Shown piece by piece: positions 1-8,013 of a DNA stretch of 18,317 nt; position 1 is the first letter of the stretch; each line of letters opens with the position of its first letter. The stretch lies in NCBI GenBank assembly GCA_937891015.1, contig CALAPY010000111.1:1-18317 (forward strand), read 5' to 3'. The DNA comes from UBA2108 sp002713215. GTDB lineage: Bacteria; Bacteroidota; Bacteroidia; Flavobacteriales_G; Salibacteraceae. A program made the position numbers and the translations under genes. The notes under the pieces were generated by a model, which had not been told where the DNA came from, did no database searches, and saw only the letters and a list, made by a program, of their open reading frames with translations.

Positions 1-261
1 GGGCAATTTTTCTTTTGCTTCGGTTTTCTTTTTGTTGCCCAAAAAGAAAATGAAGATCATTTATCTAGATGCCACGTTTCATGGTAAAAAACATTGAATT
101 CTTCATTTGCTCTCGGCTATGCATTCCATGACTTGTAAATTATCATCTTTTTGCCTTCTCAAATTCCGGCTAATTTAGCCACAGGCTACCCCACCCTCTT
201 TTAAACAACATGTGAGTGAAAACTATTGGAATTTAAACAAACTCTAAAAGACGCTTAATTC
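1..261. other. Noncoding stretch upstream of murB, with short dyads
   Basis: No convincing gene is seen here. The first 40 bases form a T-rich segment bounded by GGGCAA (1-6) and TTGCCC (35-40), followed by an A-rich run, so it could fold as a weak hairpin. It may be the end of a repeat or terminator cut by the window edge. A second small palindrome, GGCTAATTTAGCC, lies at 168-180. Neither can be given a function. Confidence 0.3.
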
Positions 262-269
262 TACATTCG
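262..269 (+). promoter_or_regulatory. Possible -7 promoter element for murB
   Basis: TACATTCG matches the Bacteroidota -7 consensus TAnnTTTG at all but one fixed position and lies 5 nt before the murB ATG. No clear -33 TTG was found at the expected distance, so this is weak. Confidence 0.3.
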
Positions 270-274
270 TAGAC

Positions 275-1294
275 ATGCAGGTATATGACAACTACGATTT
301 ATCAGAATTGAATTCCTTCGGTATAGCTGCAAGCTGTAAGCACTATTGTTCGGTCTCTTCGGAAGAAGGTTTGAAAGAAATTCTTAATCACCCATCATAT
401 AAAAACCTTAGTATTCTGCCATTGGGCGGTGGGAGTAATATCCTACTCACTAAGGATTTTAATGGACTGGTAATTAAGATGGACTTTGGTGGAATCGAGA
501 AGTTCATGGAGGACGGTGATTTCTATTACGTTAAGGTAGGAGCTGGAATAAACTGGCATCAGTTTGTGTTGCACTGCATCGATCAAAACTGGTCGGGAGT
601 TGAAAACTTATCCTTAATACCAGGAAACGTAGGTGCTGCCCCTATGCAAAATATTGGGGCTTATGGGGTGGAAGTAAAAGACGTGATTGAAAGCGTTCAT
701 TTCTACGACAAGGAGAAACAAAGCAATCGTGTGCTAAAGGCCCCGGAATGCGAGTTTGGATATCGCACCAGTATTTTTAAAACCAGCCTTAAAGGAAAAG
801 TTTTCATTACCCATGTAATTTTTCGATTGCCAAAAAAGATTGAGTTAAAAATCTCCTACGGTGCCATTTCACAGGAGTTAGCCGACAATAACATTGTTCA
901 ACCAACGATACGAGATGTGAGTAATGCTGTAATCGCTATTAGAAGTTCCAAATTACCTGATCCTACAAAAATTGGGAATGCTGGAAGTTTTTTTAAGAAT
1001 CCTGTGGTTTCAAGCCAGGTAGCTAGGGATCTGCTAAAAACCTATCCTGATGCGCCACACTATGAGGTAGGTAATGATCAAGTAAAAATTCCTGCTGGCT
1101 GGCTTATCGAAAAGGCAGGTTGGAAGGGTAAGACCTTTGACGAATCTTTTGGAATTCATAAAAATCAAGCTTTGGTTTTGGTTAATTACCAAAATGCTAC
1201 CGGCCTGCAGATTTACGACCTCTCCCAAAATATATTGGAAGATATTGAAAGGCGATTTGGAATTCTTCTTGAACGCGAGGTAAATATCATTTGA
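275..1294 (+). CDS. murB: UDP-N-acetylmuramate dehydrogenase MurB (type I)
   Basis: This cytoplasmic FAD enzyme reduces UDP-GlcNAc-enolpyruvate to UDP-MurNAc with NADPH, the second committed step of peptidoglycan precursor synthesis. The 339-aa length is typical. The FAD-binding domain shows LPLGGGSNILLT (49-60) and IPGNVGAAPMQNIGAYGVEV (115-134). The substrate domain shows GYRTSIFK (162-169), GNAGSFFKNP (234-243) and IPAGWLIEKAGWKG (272-285). By alignment with E. coli MurB, Ser238 is the proton donor in GSFFKNP, Arg164 matches the conserved YR arginine, and Glu335 in the terminal EREV matches the C-terminal catalytic glutamate. Presence of the YR loop and the C-terminal extension places it in type I. 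The ATG at 275 gives the full family N-terminus. It is apparently monocistronic: a hairpin follows, and the next gene encodes an unrelated envelope protein. Confidence 0.97.
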   Translation: MQVYDNYDLSELNSFGIAASCKHYCSVSSEEGLKEILNHPSYKNLSILPLGGGSNILLTKDFNGLVIKMDFGGIEKFMEDGDFYYVKVGAGINWHQFVLHCIDQNWSGVENLSLIPGNVGAAPMQNIGAYGVEVKDVIESVHFYDKEKQSNRVLKAPECEFGYRTSIFKTSLKGKVFITHVIFRLPKKIELKISYGAISQELADNNIVQPTIRDVSNAVIAIRSSKLPDPTKIGNAGSFFKNPVVSSQVARDLLKTYPDAPHYEVGNDQVKIPAGWLIEKAGWKGKTFDESFGIHKNQALVLVNYQNATGLQIYDLSQNILEDIERRFGILLEREVNII

Positions 1295-1312
1295 AGATTC
1301 CATGAATTTGTC

Positions 1313-1351
1313 GGGAAAACCATATTCAAAACCGGATTTTCCCAATATTTT
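1313..1351 (+). terminator. Candidate terminator after murB
   Basis: GGGAAAA (1313-1319) pairs perfectly with TTTTCCC (1337-1343), and an A/T run with five T's follows. The loop is long (17 nt) and the stem partly A/T, so strength is uncertain. Position 19 nt past the murB stop supports the call. Confidence 0.45.
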
Positions 1352-1371
1352 TAGCTGATCAAACGCTTCCC

Positions 1372-3816
1372 TTGATATTAAAAATCTGGAATATTGGTGC
1401 ATTGTTATGTGTGCTGTTGGTTGGTGTAGGACTAAATGCCCAACATTCGCTGAAAGGAGAAATTCTTGATGCTAAAACCAGAGACCCACTACCTTTTGTA
1501 AATGTAATTGCCAATGATAGCGGCAATGGAACAGCAACAAACATTGACGGTGCTTTTCAACTGAGTTCAAAAACCCGAATCCAATTTATTCAGGTAAGCT
1601 ATGTGGGTTACGAAAAGCAAATTGTTCCAATACTGACCGATGAACCATTGATTGTTTTACTTCAAAAAACCAAGGTTTCACTTCGACCTGTCAATATTTT
1701 TCCTGATGGAAATCCAGCTCATCGGATTATCCTGAAAACCTACTCCAATAGTGATAAAAACAATCCGGAAAAGAGCGGCTCATTTGAATACGAAACCTAC
1801 ATGAAAATGAAAGGAATTCTGGATGTAGATAGCACACAGAATGTCGACACCGAAGAATTGGATAGCACCACCCGGGCTCTTATGAGTTTTATTGAAACTT
1901 CGGATTTGTTTATCATGGAAACGGTTACCCATAGAAAGTTTCGACCTCCGAATCATTCCAAAGAAACCATATTGGCAACCAAGGTATCCGGATTTAAAAA
2001 CCCTGATTTTGGACTCATTACCTCCCAAATGGGCTCGTTTACTTTCTATGATGAAAAATTCACCTTTGGTGATCGCGAATACGTCAACCCTATTTCTAAA
2101 AACAGCATCAATAAGTACCTTTTTATCCTGGAGGATACCGTAATTAATGGACCCGACTCTACCTATATCATTTCGTTTCGTCCGCGTTACGGTAAGCGAT
2201 TTGACGCCTTAAAAGGGCTTTTATACATCAACACAAATGGATATGCCCTGGAACATGTAACGGCTGAACCAGTGGAGTATCAATCCGGAATAAATGTGAC
2301 TATACAACAGAGTTATGAACGGGTAAACAACCAAAAGTGGTTTCCATCAGAGATTAAAACTGACTTTACCATCTTAATTGATACCAATGATTCTAAGTTT
2401 AATTTCAGGGGAACTCTAAGGGGCTTTTTTTTAAACATCAAACTGGATCCAGAATTTAAACGAAAAGAGTTTAGTCATGTGGCTATAGAACTGGATCCTA
2501 TGGCCACCAAAAAAACAAAAGAATATTGGGAAGCACACCGGGTGTTGCCCCTCACCGATCGGGAAATAACTACTTACCAAAAGGTGGATAGCGTAAGTAA
2601 GGAACTGAACATCGAACGCAATTTTTTCATTCTAAACGGATTACTTAGCGGAGTTGTCCCCTACCGATTCATAGACTTTGATTTGGATCACATTCTTCGT
2701 TTCAATCGATACGAAGGGTTAGGATTAGGGCTAGGGATTCACACGAACGATAAATTTTCAAAACACATCAAACTAGGCGGGTATTTTAATTATGGATTTG
2801 GAGATAAAACCTGGAAATACGGAGGAGATATTTCCTACAGTCCAATAAAGGGAAATGAGTTTCAACTCAAAGCAGTATACAAAAATGATGTAGTAGAAAC
2901 CGGGGGTACAGAGTGGTATATAAAAACCCGGTCGGGTTTTTCAAGTGCTACTATCCGGCCTATGTTTATTAGCCTTAAAGATCAGAGAGAGCTCTATCAA
3001 TTAGGGGTTCAATTTAGATCGTTAAATTACCTCCAGGCCTATGTATTTGGTAACTACGATATTCGAAAAACAACCGATCGGTCTACATACATCAGTGAAA
3101 ACGGAACCACTCCAACTACACACACAACAGCAGAAGTTGGAGTTCATTTGCGATACGCCTATGGCGAGGCATATATGCCCGTAAACGGGAAGCTCTTTTC
3201 ACTTGGTACCAAATCTCCTATTCTTCATTTTAAGTACACACGCGGAATCAAGGGAATAGAGCAAAGTGGGTACGATTACAACAAATTCGATTTTAAGGTG
3301 GTTAAACTCTTTTCGTGGAGGGCCTTGGGAAAGTCGACCGGAGCACTAACATTTGGATATTCTGATGCAACACTTCCTAAAACCTTTTTATACAACGCTC
3401 CGGCAACTTATTTTTCTTCCTTTCCAATTGGGGTAGATCAATCTTTCCAAACCATGAGAACCAATGAGTTTTTCGCTGATATGTATTTGCATTTATTTTT
3501 GAAACATTCTTTTCCAAAAATCAATAGTCGCTGGGATTGGTTTAAACCAACCGCGGTTATCTACCACAACATGGGATATGGTGAACTGACCTCTAAAAAC
3601 CTGGATCGAAATCCAGGAATTCAGGATTATTGGGATGGGTTTTATGAATCAGGATTTGGTTTTGATCATTTGTATACTTCAAGTGGAGTTGGCATTGGCT
3701 TAAGTACCATGTATCGTTATGGTCCCAGGGCCCTTCCCTACCATCTAGACAACTGGGCCGTTAAGCTAACTATGGGAATCAGTTTAAACTTTGGTGCTTC
3801 TATAAATTTGGAATAG
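1372..3816 (+). CDS. DUF5686 / CarboxypepD_reg-like outer-membrane protein
   Basis: An 814-aa predicted envelope protein. It starts with a signal peptide (hydrophobic residues about 7-22, cleavage near LNA-Q). A CarboxypepD_reg-like beta-sandwich follows (about 27-100), with the typical VSYVGYEK motif. Next comes the DUF5686 region, starting near HRIILKTYSNSDKNNP (117-132) and SFEYETYMKMKG. The C-terminal third is rich in alternating aromatic and polar strands with many Tyr/Gly and ends in GISLNFGASINLE, which suggests a beta-barrel in the outer membrane. The family is abundant in Bacteroidota but its biochemical role is not established; the N-terminal domain resembles that of TonB-dependent receptors. 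No ATG gives a complete signal peptide, so the TTG at 1372 is used. Its stop lies 3 nt from the convergent MarC gene, leaving no room for an intergenic terminator. Confidence 0.85.
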   Translation: MILKIWNIGALLCVLLVGVGLNAQHSLKGEILDAKTRDPLPFVNVIANDSGNGTATNIDGAFQLSSKTRIQFIQVSYVGYEKQIVPILTDEPLIVLLQKTKVSLRPVNIFPDGNPAHRIILKTYSNSDKNNPEKSGSFEYETYMKMKGILDVDSTQNVDTEELDSTTRALMSFIETSDLFIMETVTHRKFRPPNHSKETILATKVSGFKNPDFGLITSQMGSFTFYDEKFTFGDREYVNPISKNSINKYLFILEDTVINGPDSTYIISFRPRYGKRFDALKGLLYINTNGYALEHVTAEPVEYQSGINVTIQQSYERVNNQKWFPSEIKTDFTILIDTNDSKFNFRGTLRGFFLNIKLDPEFKRKEFSHVAIELDPMATKKTKEYWEAHRVLPLTDREITTYQKVDSVSKELNIERNFFILNGLLSGVVPYRFIDFDLDHILRFNRYEGLGLGLGIHTNDKFSKHIKLGGYFNYGFGDKTWKYGGDISYSPIKGNEFQLKAVYKNDVVETGGTEWYIKTRSGFSSATIRPMFISLKDQRELYQLGVQFRSLNYLQAYVFGNYDIRKTTDRSTYISENGTTPTTHTTAEVGVHLRYAYGEAYMPVNGKLFSLGTKSPILHFKYTRGIKGIEQSGYDYNKFDFKVVKLFSWRALGKSTGALTFGYSDATLPKTFLYNAPATYFSSFPIGVDQSFQTMRTNEFFADMYLHLFLKHSFPKINSRWDWFKPTAVIYHNMGYGELTSKNLDRNPGIQDYWDGFYESGFGFDHLYTSSGVGIGLSTMYRYGPRALPYHLDNWAVKLTMGISLNFGASINLE

Positions 3817-3819
3817 AAA

Positions 3820-4461
3820 CTAACCTGCTGCCTGAAGAATGTCTACCAGAATGGGTTTTAAGCCACTAAAAAAGAACTCCACAGCAATAACCATTACAAT
3901 TAATCCCATGAGTCGCATCATTACCTTATTACCAGTTTCGCCAATGATCTTTAGAATTTTTGAAGAACTAAGCAATACCACATAGGTAATCAAAAGCACC
4001 ACCACCATGGCTGAAATAAGCACTGCTTTTTCAGCATAACTCGAAGTATCCCTCATTAAAACAATTGCGTTGGTAATAGCACCGGGACCGCATATCATTG
4101 GAATTCCCAGCGGAGTTACCGAAATATCGTTTACATATTCCTTAGCCTGACCAGGAGTAACCTTGGTACTCGCTAGTCGCGCCTGCAGCATATCCATTCC
4201 CATTATAAAGAATATGACCCCTCCAACCATTCTGAGGCTATTAACAGAAATACCGAAAAAGTCGAATAGCAGGTTACCCGAAAAGGCAAACATAATCAAC
4301 GCAAAAAGTGCAACCAGTACCGCCTTTAGAGCTGTTTTCCCTCTTTCCTGACTGTTCAACTGACCGGTCATGGTCATAAAAACAGGCATGGTACCCAATG
4401 GATTAATAAGGGTAAAAAAACTTGTAAACACAAGCACGCCAAAGGCTAATAGCTCACTCAT
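3820..4461 (-). CDS. MarC family integral membrane protein
   Basis: A 213-aa inner-membrane protein of the MarC family (UPF0056), with about six hydrophobic segments. Family signatures visible are TSFFTLINPLGTMPVFMTMT near the N-terminus, GGVIFFIMGMDMLQA in the middle, and ISVTPLGIPMICGPGAITN after the central loop. Length matches the family. The name comes from the E. coli multiple-antibiotic-resistance locus, but MarC itself does not confer resistance and the transported substrate is unknown. It lies 63 nt downstream of the DUF5606 gene on the same strand and may be cotranscribed with it. Confidence 0.9.
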   Translation of the reverse strand: MSELLAFGVLVFTSFFTLINPLGTMPVFMTMTGQLNSQERGKTALKAVLVALFALIMFAFSGNLLFDFFGISVNSLRMVGGVIFFIMGMDMLQARLASTKVTPGQAKEYVNDISVTPLGIPMICGPGAITNAIVLMRDTSSYAEKAVLISAMVVVLLITYVVLLSSSKILKIIGETGNKVMMRLMGLIVMVIAVEFFFSGLKPILVDILQAAG

Positions 4462-4524
4462 AGAAGTAAAAAATGTGTTTATTGAAATTGACCTGTTCTT
4501 TTAGCAGGCCAAATAATATCAGAA

Positions 4525-5058
4525 TTAATCTTTAGACTCGTTGTCTTCCTCTACAGAAGAATCAACCTCTGCTTTTGCCTCAGTCTCCTCTTCTTTTTCA
4601 ACTACGGCAGTTTCCTCTTTTTTCTGCGTGTCGCCTGTAGCTTTCTCAGAGGTACTTGCTGGTTCCTCTTTCTCTATCTTAATTTTTCCTTTTGCCAGTA
4701 ACTGATTGTACCATTTCAGCACTTTCTTAATATCGGAAGTATATACCCGCTCTTCATCGTACTCCGGAACCACATCTGAAAAATAATCCCGAATATCAGC
4801 TCCTGAATCCTTAGCCGAAACGCTGGTTTCTTTTCCATTTTCCATTTTTAAAATTCGGCCAAAAATTTCAGTCAATGGAATGTCCTCATCAATTCCGTAA
4901 ATGCTTATCTCTTCCAGGGCAGAGATCTGTTGGTTACTATAAGCCGGAGTTCTTTTAGCGTCAATCAAAGATTCAACCACAACACCATTTTTGGTTTGTC
5001 CGATCAATTCAAACAATCCACCTTTTCCACTAATCGATAAAATTTTACTTAAATCCAT
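4525..5058 (-). CDS. DUF5606 family protein with acidic tail
   Basis: A 177-aa cytoplasmic protein of unknown function. The N-terminal 130 residues look like the DUF5606 domain, with the start MDLSKILSISGKGGLFELIG, then VVVESLIDAKRTPAYSNQQISALEEISIY (26-54), and ADIRDYFSDVVPEYDEERVYTSDIKKVLKWYNQLL (87-121). Residues 131-177 form a Glu/Lys-rich, low-complexity tail that is probably disordered. No signal peptide or membrane segment is present. The compact domain could be an RNA- or protein-binding fold, but nothing in the sequence decides this. It has its own promoter candidate and lies upstream of the MarC gene on the same strand. Confidence 0.8.
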   Translation of the reverse strand: MDLSKILSISGKGGLFELIGQTKNGVVVESLIDAKRTPAYSNQQISALEEISIYGIDEDIPLTEIFGRILKMENGKETSVSAKDSGADIRDYFSDVVPEYDEERVYTSDIKKVLKWYNQLLAKGKIKIEKEEPASTSEKATGDTQKKEETAVVEKEEETEAKAEVDSSVEEDNESKD

Positions 5059-5075
5059 TCCTTGATTTTAGGCTG

Positions 5076-5083
5076 CAAATATA
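5076..5083 (-). promoter_or_regulatory. -7 promoter element for the DUF5606 gene
   Basis: On the minus strand TATATTTG fits the Bacteroidota TAnnTTTG element exactly and ends 17 nt before the start codon. This implies a very short 5' leader. A canonical -33 TTG is not obvious. Confidence 0.5.
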
Positions 5084-5196
5084 GATTTAGAATTTATTCG
5101 TTTTTGATTTTCGATAAAATTTGATTGACCGGCACACACACCTGAAAACGAGTAAATTACAACATACAAATTACTAATCGAATTGTTGTCAATCCC

Positions 5197-7959
5197 TTAA
5201 TTTCGAACTATTTTTCTATAAAAAGATTTGTCCTCCGTTTTTATCCTCAAAATATAGGTTCCGGGATTCAGGTTTTCAGTATTTACTTCAATGACTTTAC
5301 CGGCTTGAAAATGCTCTTTAAGCAAAACCTTTCCGGCAATGGAATGAATCGAAATTTCACCTCCGTTCTCCAGGTTATTCTTAACGTAAACAATGTTATT
5401 CGTTGGATTAGGATAAACTTCAATGTTAGTATTTTCAGCATCTGAATTTTCTACAAAGTCAGGAATGCGATTATTCGCTAACCAAAAAGCAGTATCAGCT
5501 GCTTGTTGCAAATCTTTTAGGCTATCCGCTACCAACAAGGCAACCTGAAATACCAGGGAATCTCCGGATCGAATGCTGTGATCTCCTGTGCTTATAATTT
5601 GAAGTACATCGTTACCACCTGCCTGCACACCGGCATTTTGCCTAATGGTACTCAGGGTGGTAAACTTCTCGCTCTTGCTAAAGACATCGTTATCGGTAAT
5701 ATCAACACCACCGCCGCCACCCGCAATGTGGTCCAAGCTATAGACTTTTCTCTTGGTTAAGTTGTTCAGGATTTGAATTCCGCAATAGGGTCCTTTTCCC
5801 TCTGTAGAATAGGTATAAGCGAGGTACCTGAAATCCTCGTATTTGGCTCTGTTCTTTTCAAAATCCTCAATGTCCCAATCAGCTAATAATCCAACATAGA
5901 TATCGTCCAGGGTGAAGTTATATGCCGACTTGATGGTATACTGAAGAATTACAATGTTTTCACGGTTAGATACACCGGGCCATGCATAGGCCTTTTGGCT
6001 AACGATGAGCCCTATCTCATTATCCTTACTACTGGTATCGGTAAATACTCCACTTAAAGAAAAAGGAATACCTGGTTCTACTGATTTTACCAATGAACTA
6101 ATCACGGTAAAATCCTCTTGTTCCACATCCCTTATTCCACGAATCCGATCAACTACATCAATGCCACCGGAGTTAATTCCTATCATTAGTCCTGATTCGT
6201 ACAACAGTTGACTTCCCCCTTTGTATGTAAAACCAACTCCCTCCTTTTGCGGATAGAGGTACCAACCAACAGTTCCTCTATTGCCTAATGCAGTTTTAAT
6301 TTTAGAAGTTTCTATCAGCTGATAGGCAGTATTTGCCCGAAATGCAAATCCGAATACTGACGTGTCACCCCCTTCTACCAGTCGTAAACTAAAGTCCAGC
6401 TTTCTATTTTGGGGTGTATTGCCTGATAGCACAATTTTAAAGGGTGAAGAAGTATTGGAAACCGTGTCATTCCTGGCAATAGACCCCAAACTAACTGTAG
6501 AATCCAACAAGGTACTGTATAGGTTTTCGGATTCAACCAAAGCAATTACATTTCCAGAATTTGAAAGGTAATTAGCGACGTCAATTACAACCTCAACGGT
6601 ATCGCCTGACTCTATTGCGCCATTTTGTTTATCAGTAGATACCACCTTAACCAATTCGGGATATGCCGAACCATCGTAGGACATGGAATTGCCAATGTGC
6701 AACATACCAGCTCCCAAACGTCCAATGTATTGCCCATTTTGGCCGTTGGCGTATATATTCTTTGACCCCGCTTTCAAATAGGTGGATAATTCTACTGGAG
6801 AAAGCGCCGGGTATTTAGCAACAAGTAGCGCAGCTGCACCGGAAACAATTGCCGAAGAAAGTGAAGTCCCGGAGTTTTTCACATAGTTGTTATTCTTATC
6901 CGCTGTGAGAATTTGTAACCCCGGTGCGCTTATGCCTGATTGATAACTATAGTTGGAGTTACTCACCTTAAATCCATTATTATCAACGGCTGACACACCC
7001 AAAACATAAGGGAACATGGCCGGGTAGTTGTTATCATCAGCTCCCTCATTGCCCATGGCAGCAACCACCAATGCTCCTTTGTCCAAGGTGGCATATTTTA
7101 CCATATCAAATCCAAAATCGCTGTAGGACTTTATATTCCAGGAACAGTTAATCACTTTACATCCCTTATCAGCTGCGTATTTAATTCCTTCGTATCCATA
7201 AGCAACCAAATCATCAGCATCGGTAACTCCAACGGATAAGATTCTACTGTTAAACCCTACTCCGGCAATGCCCTTGGAATTATGGGTGTTTGGAGCCATT
7301 GCTCCAGCCATTTGAACACCGTGGGTTACCGACGAAAACTGAATGTTATCGGTAGAATTGTGAAAGTTCCATCCCCGGTAATTATCTAAGAACCCATCGC
7401 TATCGTCATCCACTCCATTTACGGGATCGGCGAGGTTAATGTGAAATTTGCCCTTAAAATCTTCATGATTGGTATCTACTCCCGCATCGAGAAGACCAAT
7501 AAGAATGGAGCTATTGCCCATGGTACTGTCCCAAGCTTGCTCAGCTCCAATTGCCAATAAATAAGATTGCTGACCGTATTGGGAGTCATTAGGAACAAAG
7601 GCCAGTTCTCCTAAAAAACGAGGTTCTGAATACTCGAAATACCCCGATTGCATTATAGCCTTTGATAGCTTTAGCGGTGAATAGTAGTTGTCATAATTCA
7701 GTTCGTAAATTAATGATACATCTACCGAATTATTAGCATCTTCTTCAGAGGTTTTAAAAATGGCCTTTGGAGTAGCAATTTGATGTTTTTGCCACAACTC
7801 GAACAACTCATCGGGTGCACCATTCTTAAATAACTCATGGAATTCGGGTTTAAGTTTAACAATAACGGTTGATTCCTTGAAATTACTTTGTGCCAATAAC
7901 CCGGTTAATACCAGAGAAAGCAAACAAACAAGGACAAACCTAAGCCGGGTTAAAATCAT
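5197..7959 (-). CDS. Secreted subtilisin-like (S8) serine peptidase with T9SS type A sorting domain
   Basis: A 920-aa secreted protease. A signal peptide (about 1-23, ending LLAQ) is followed by a propeptide-like region to about 120. The S8 catalytic domain has Asp158 in IGLLDAGVD, His213 in THGVQMAG, the oxyanion Asn304 in AAMGNEG, and Ser366 in NSGTSLSSA, so the triad is intact. The acidic insert DPVNGVDDDSDGF (178-190) is common in Bacteroidota S8 enzymes and may bind calcium. A long beta-rich middle (430-840) has no recognised domain. Residues about 847-920 form a T9SS type A sorting domain, starting EVYPNPTNN and ending RKIVRN. It is thus expected to cross the inner membrane by Sec and the outer membrane by T9SS, with loss of the tail. 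Natural substrates are unknown. Confidence 0.93.
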   Translation of the reverse strand: MILTRLRFVLVCLLSLVLTGLLAQSNFKESTVIVKLKPEFHELFKNGAPDELFELWQKHQIATPKAIFKTSEEDANNSVDVSLIYELNYDNYYSPLKLSKAIMQSGYFEYSEPRFLGELAFVPNDSQYGQQSYLLAIGAEQAWDSTMGNSSILIGLLDAGVDTNHEDFKGKFHINLADPVNGVDDDSDGFLDNYRGWNFHNSTDNIQFSSVTHGVQMAGAMAPNTHNSKGIAGVGFNSRILSVGVTDADDLVAYGYEGIKYAADKGCKVINCSWNIKSYSDFGFDMVKYATLDKGALVVAAMGNEGADDNNYPAMFPYVLGVSAVDNNGFKVSNSNYSYQSGISAPGLQILTADKNNNYVKNSGTSLSSAIVSGAAALLVAKYPALSPVELSTYLKAGSKNIYANGQNGQYIGRLGAGMLHIGNSMSYDGSAYPELVKVVSTDKQNGAIESGDTVEVVIDVANYLSNSGNVIALVESENLYSTLLDSTVSLGSIARNDTVSNTSSPFKIVLSGNTPQNRKLDFSLRLVEGGDTSVFGFAFRANTAYQLIETSKIKTALGNRGTVGWYLYPQKEGVGFTYKGGSQLLYESGLMIGINSGGIDVVDRIRGIRDVEQEDFTVISSLVKSVEPGIPFSLSGVFTDTSSKDNEIGLIVSQKAYAWPGVSNRENIVILQYTIKSAYNFTLDDIYVGLLADWDIEDFEKNRAKYEDFRYLAYTYSTEGKGPYCGIQILNNLTKRKVYSLDHIAGGGGGVDITDNDVFSKSEKFTTLSTIRQNAGVQAGGNDVLQIISTGDHSIRSGDSLVFQVALLVADSLKDLQQAADTAFWLANNRIPDFVENSDAENTNIEVYPNPTNNIVYVKNNLENGGEISIHSIAGKVLLKEHFQAGKVIEVNTENLNPGTYILRIKTEDKSFYRKIVRN

Positions 7960-7963
7960 AGCA

Positions 7964-7971
7964 CAAAGATA
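7964..7971 (-). promoter_or_regulatory. -7 promoter element for the S8 peptidase gene
   Basis: Minus-strand TATCTTTG is an exact TAnnTTTG match ending only 4 nt before the ATG. Transcription would start at or about the start codon, so the message would be leaderless or nearly so. Confidence 0.5.
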
Positions 7972-8013
7972 CCTATAGTCGGTGCTGGAATTTAGGGCTT
8001 GATTAAGCGGAAA

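Noticed and set aside
1034..1402. 122-aa minus-strand ORF across the murB end
   Set aside because: It overlaps the conserved C-terminal MurB motifs and has no domain of its own.
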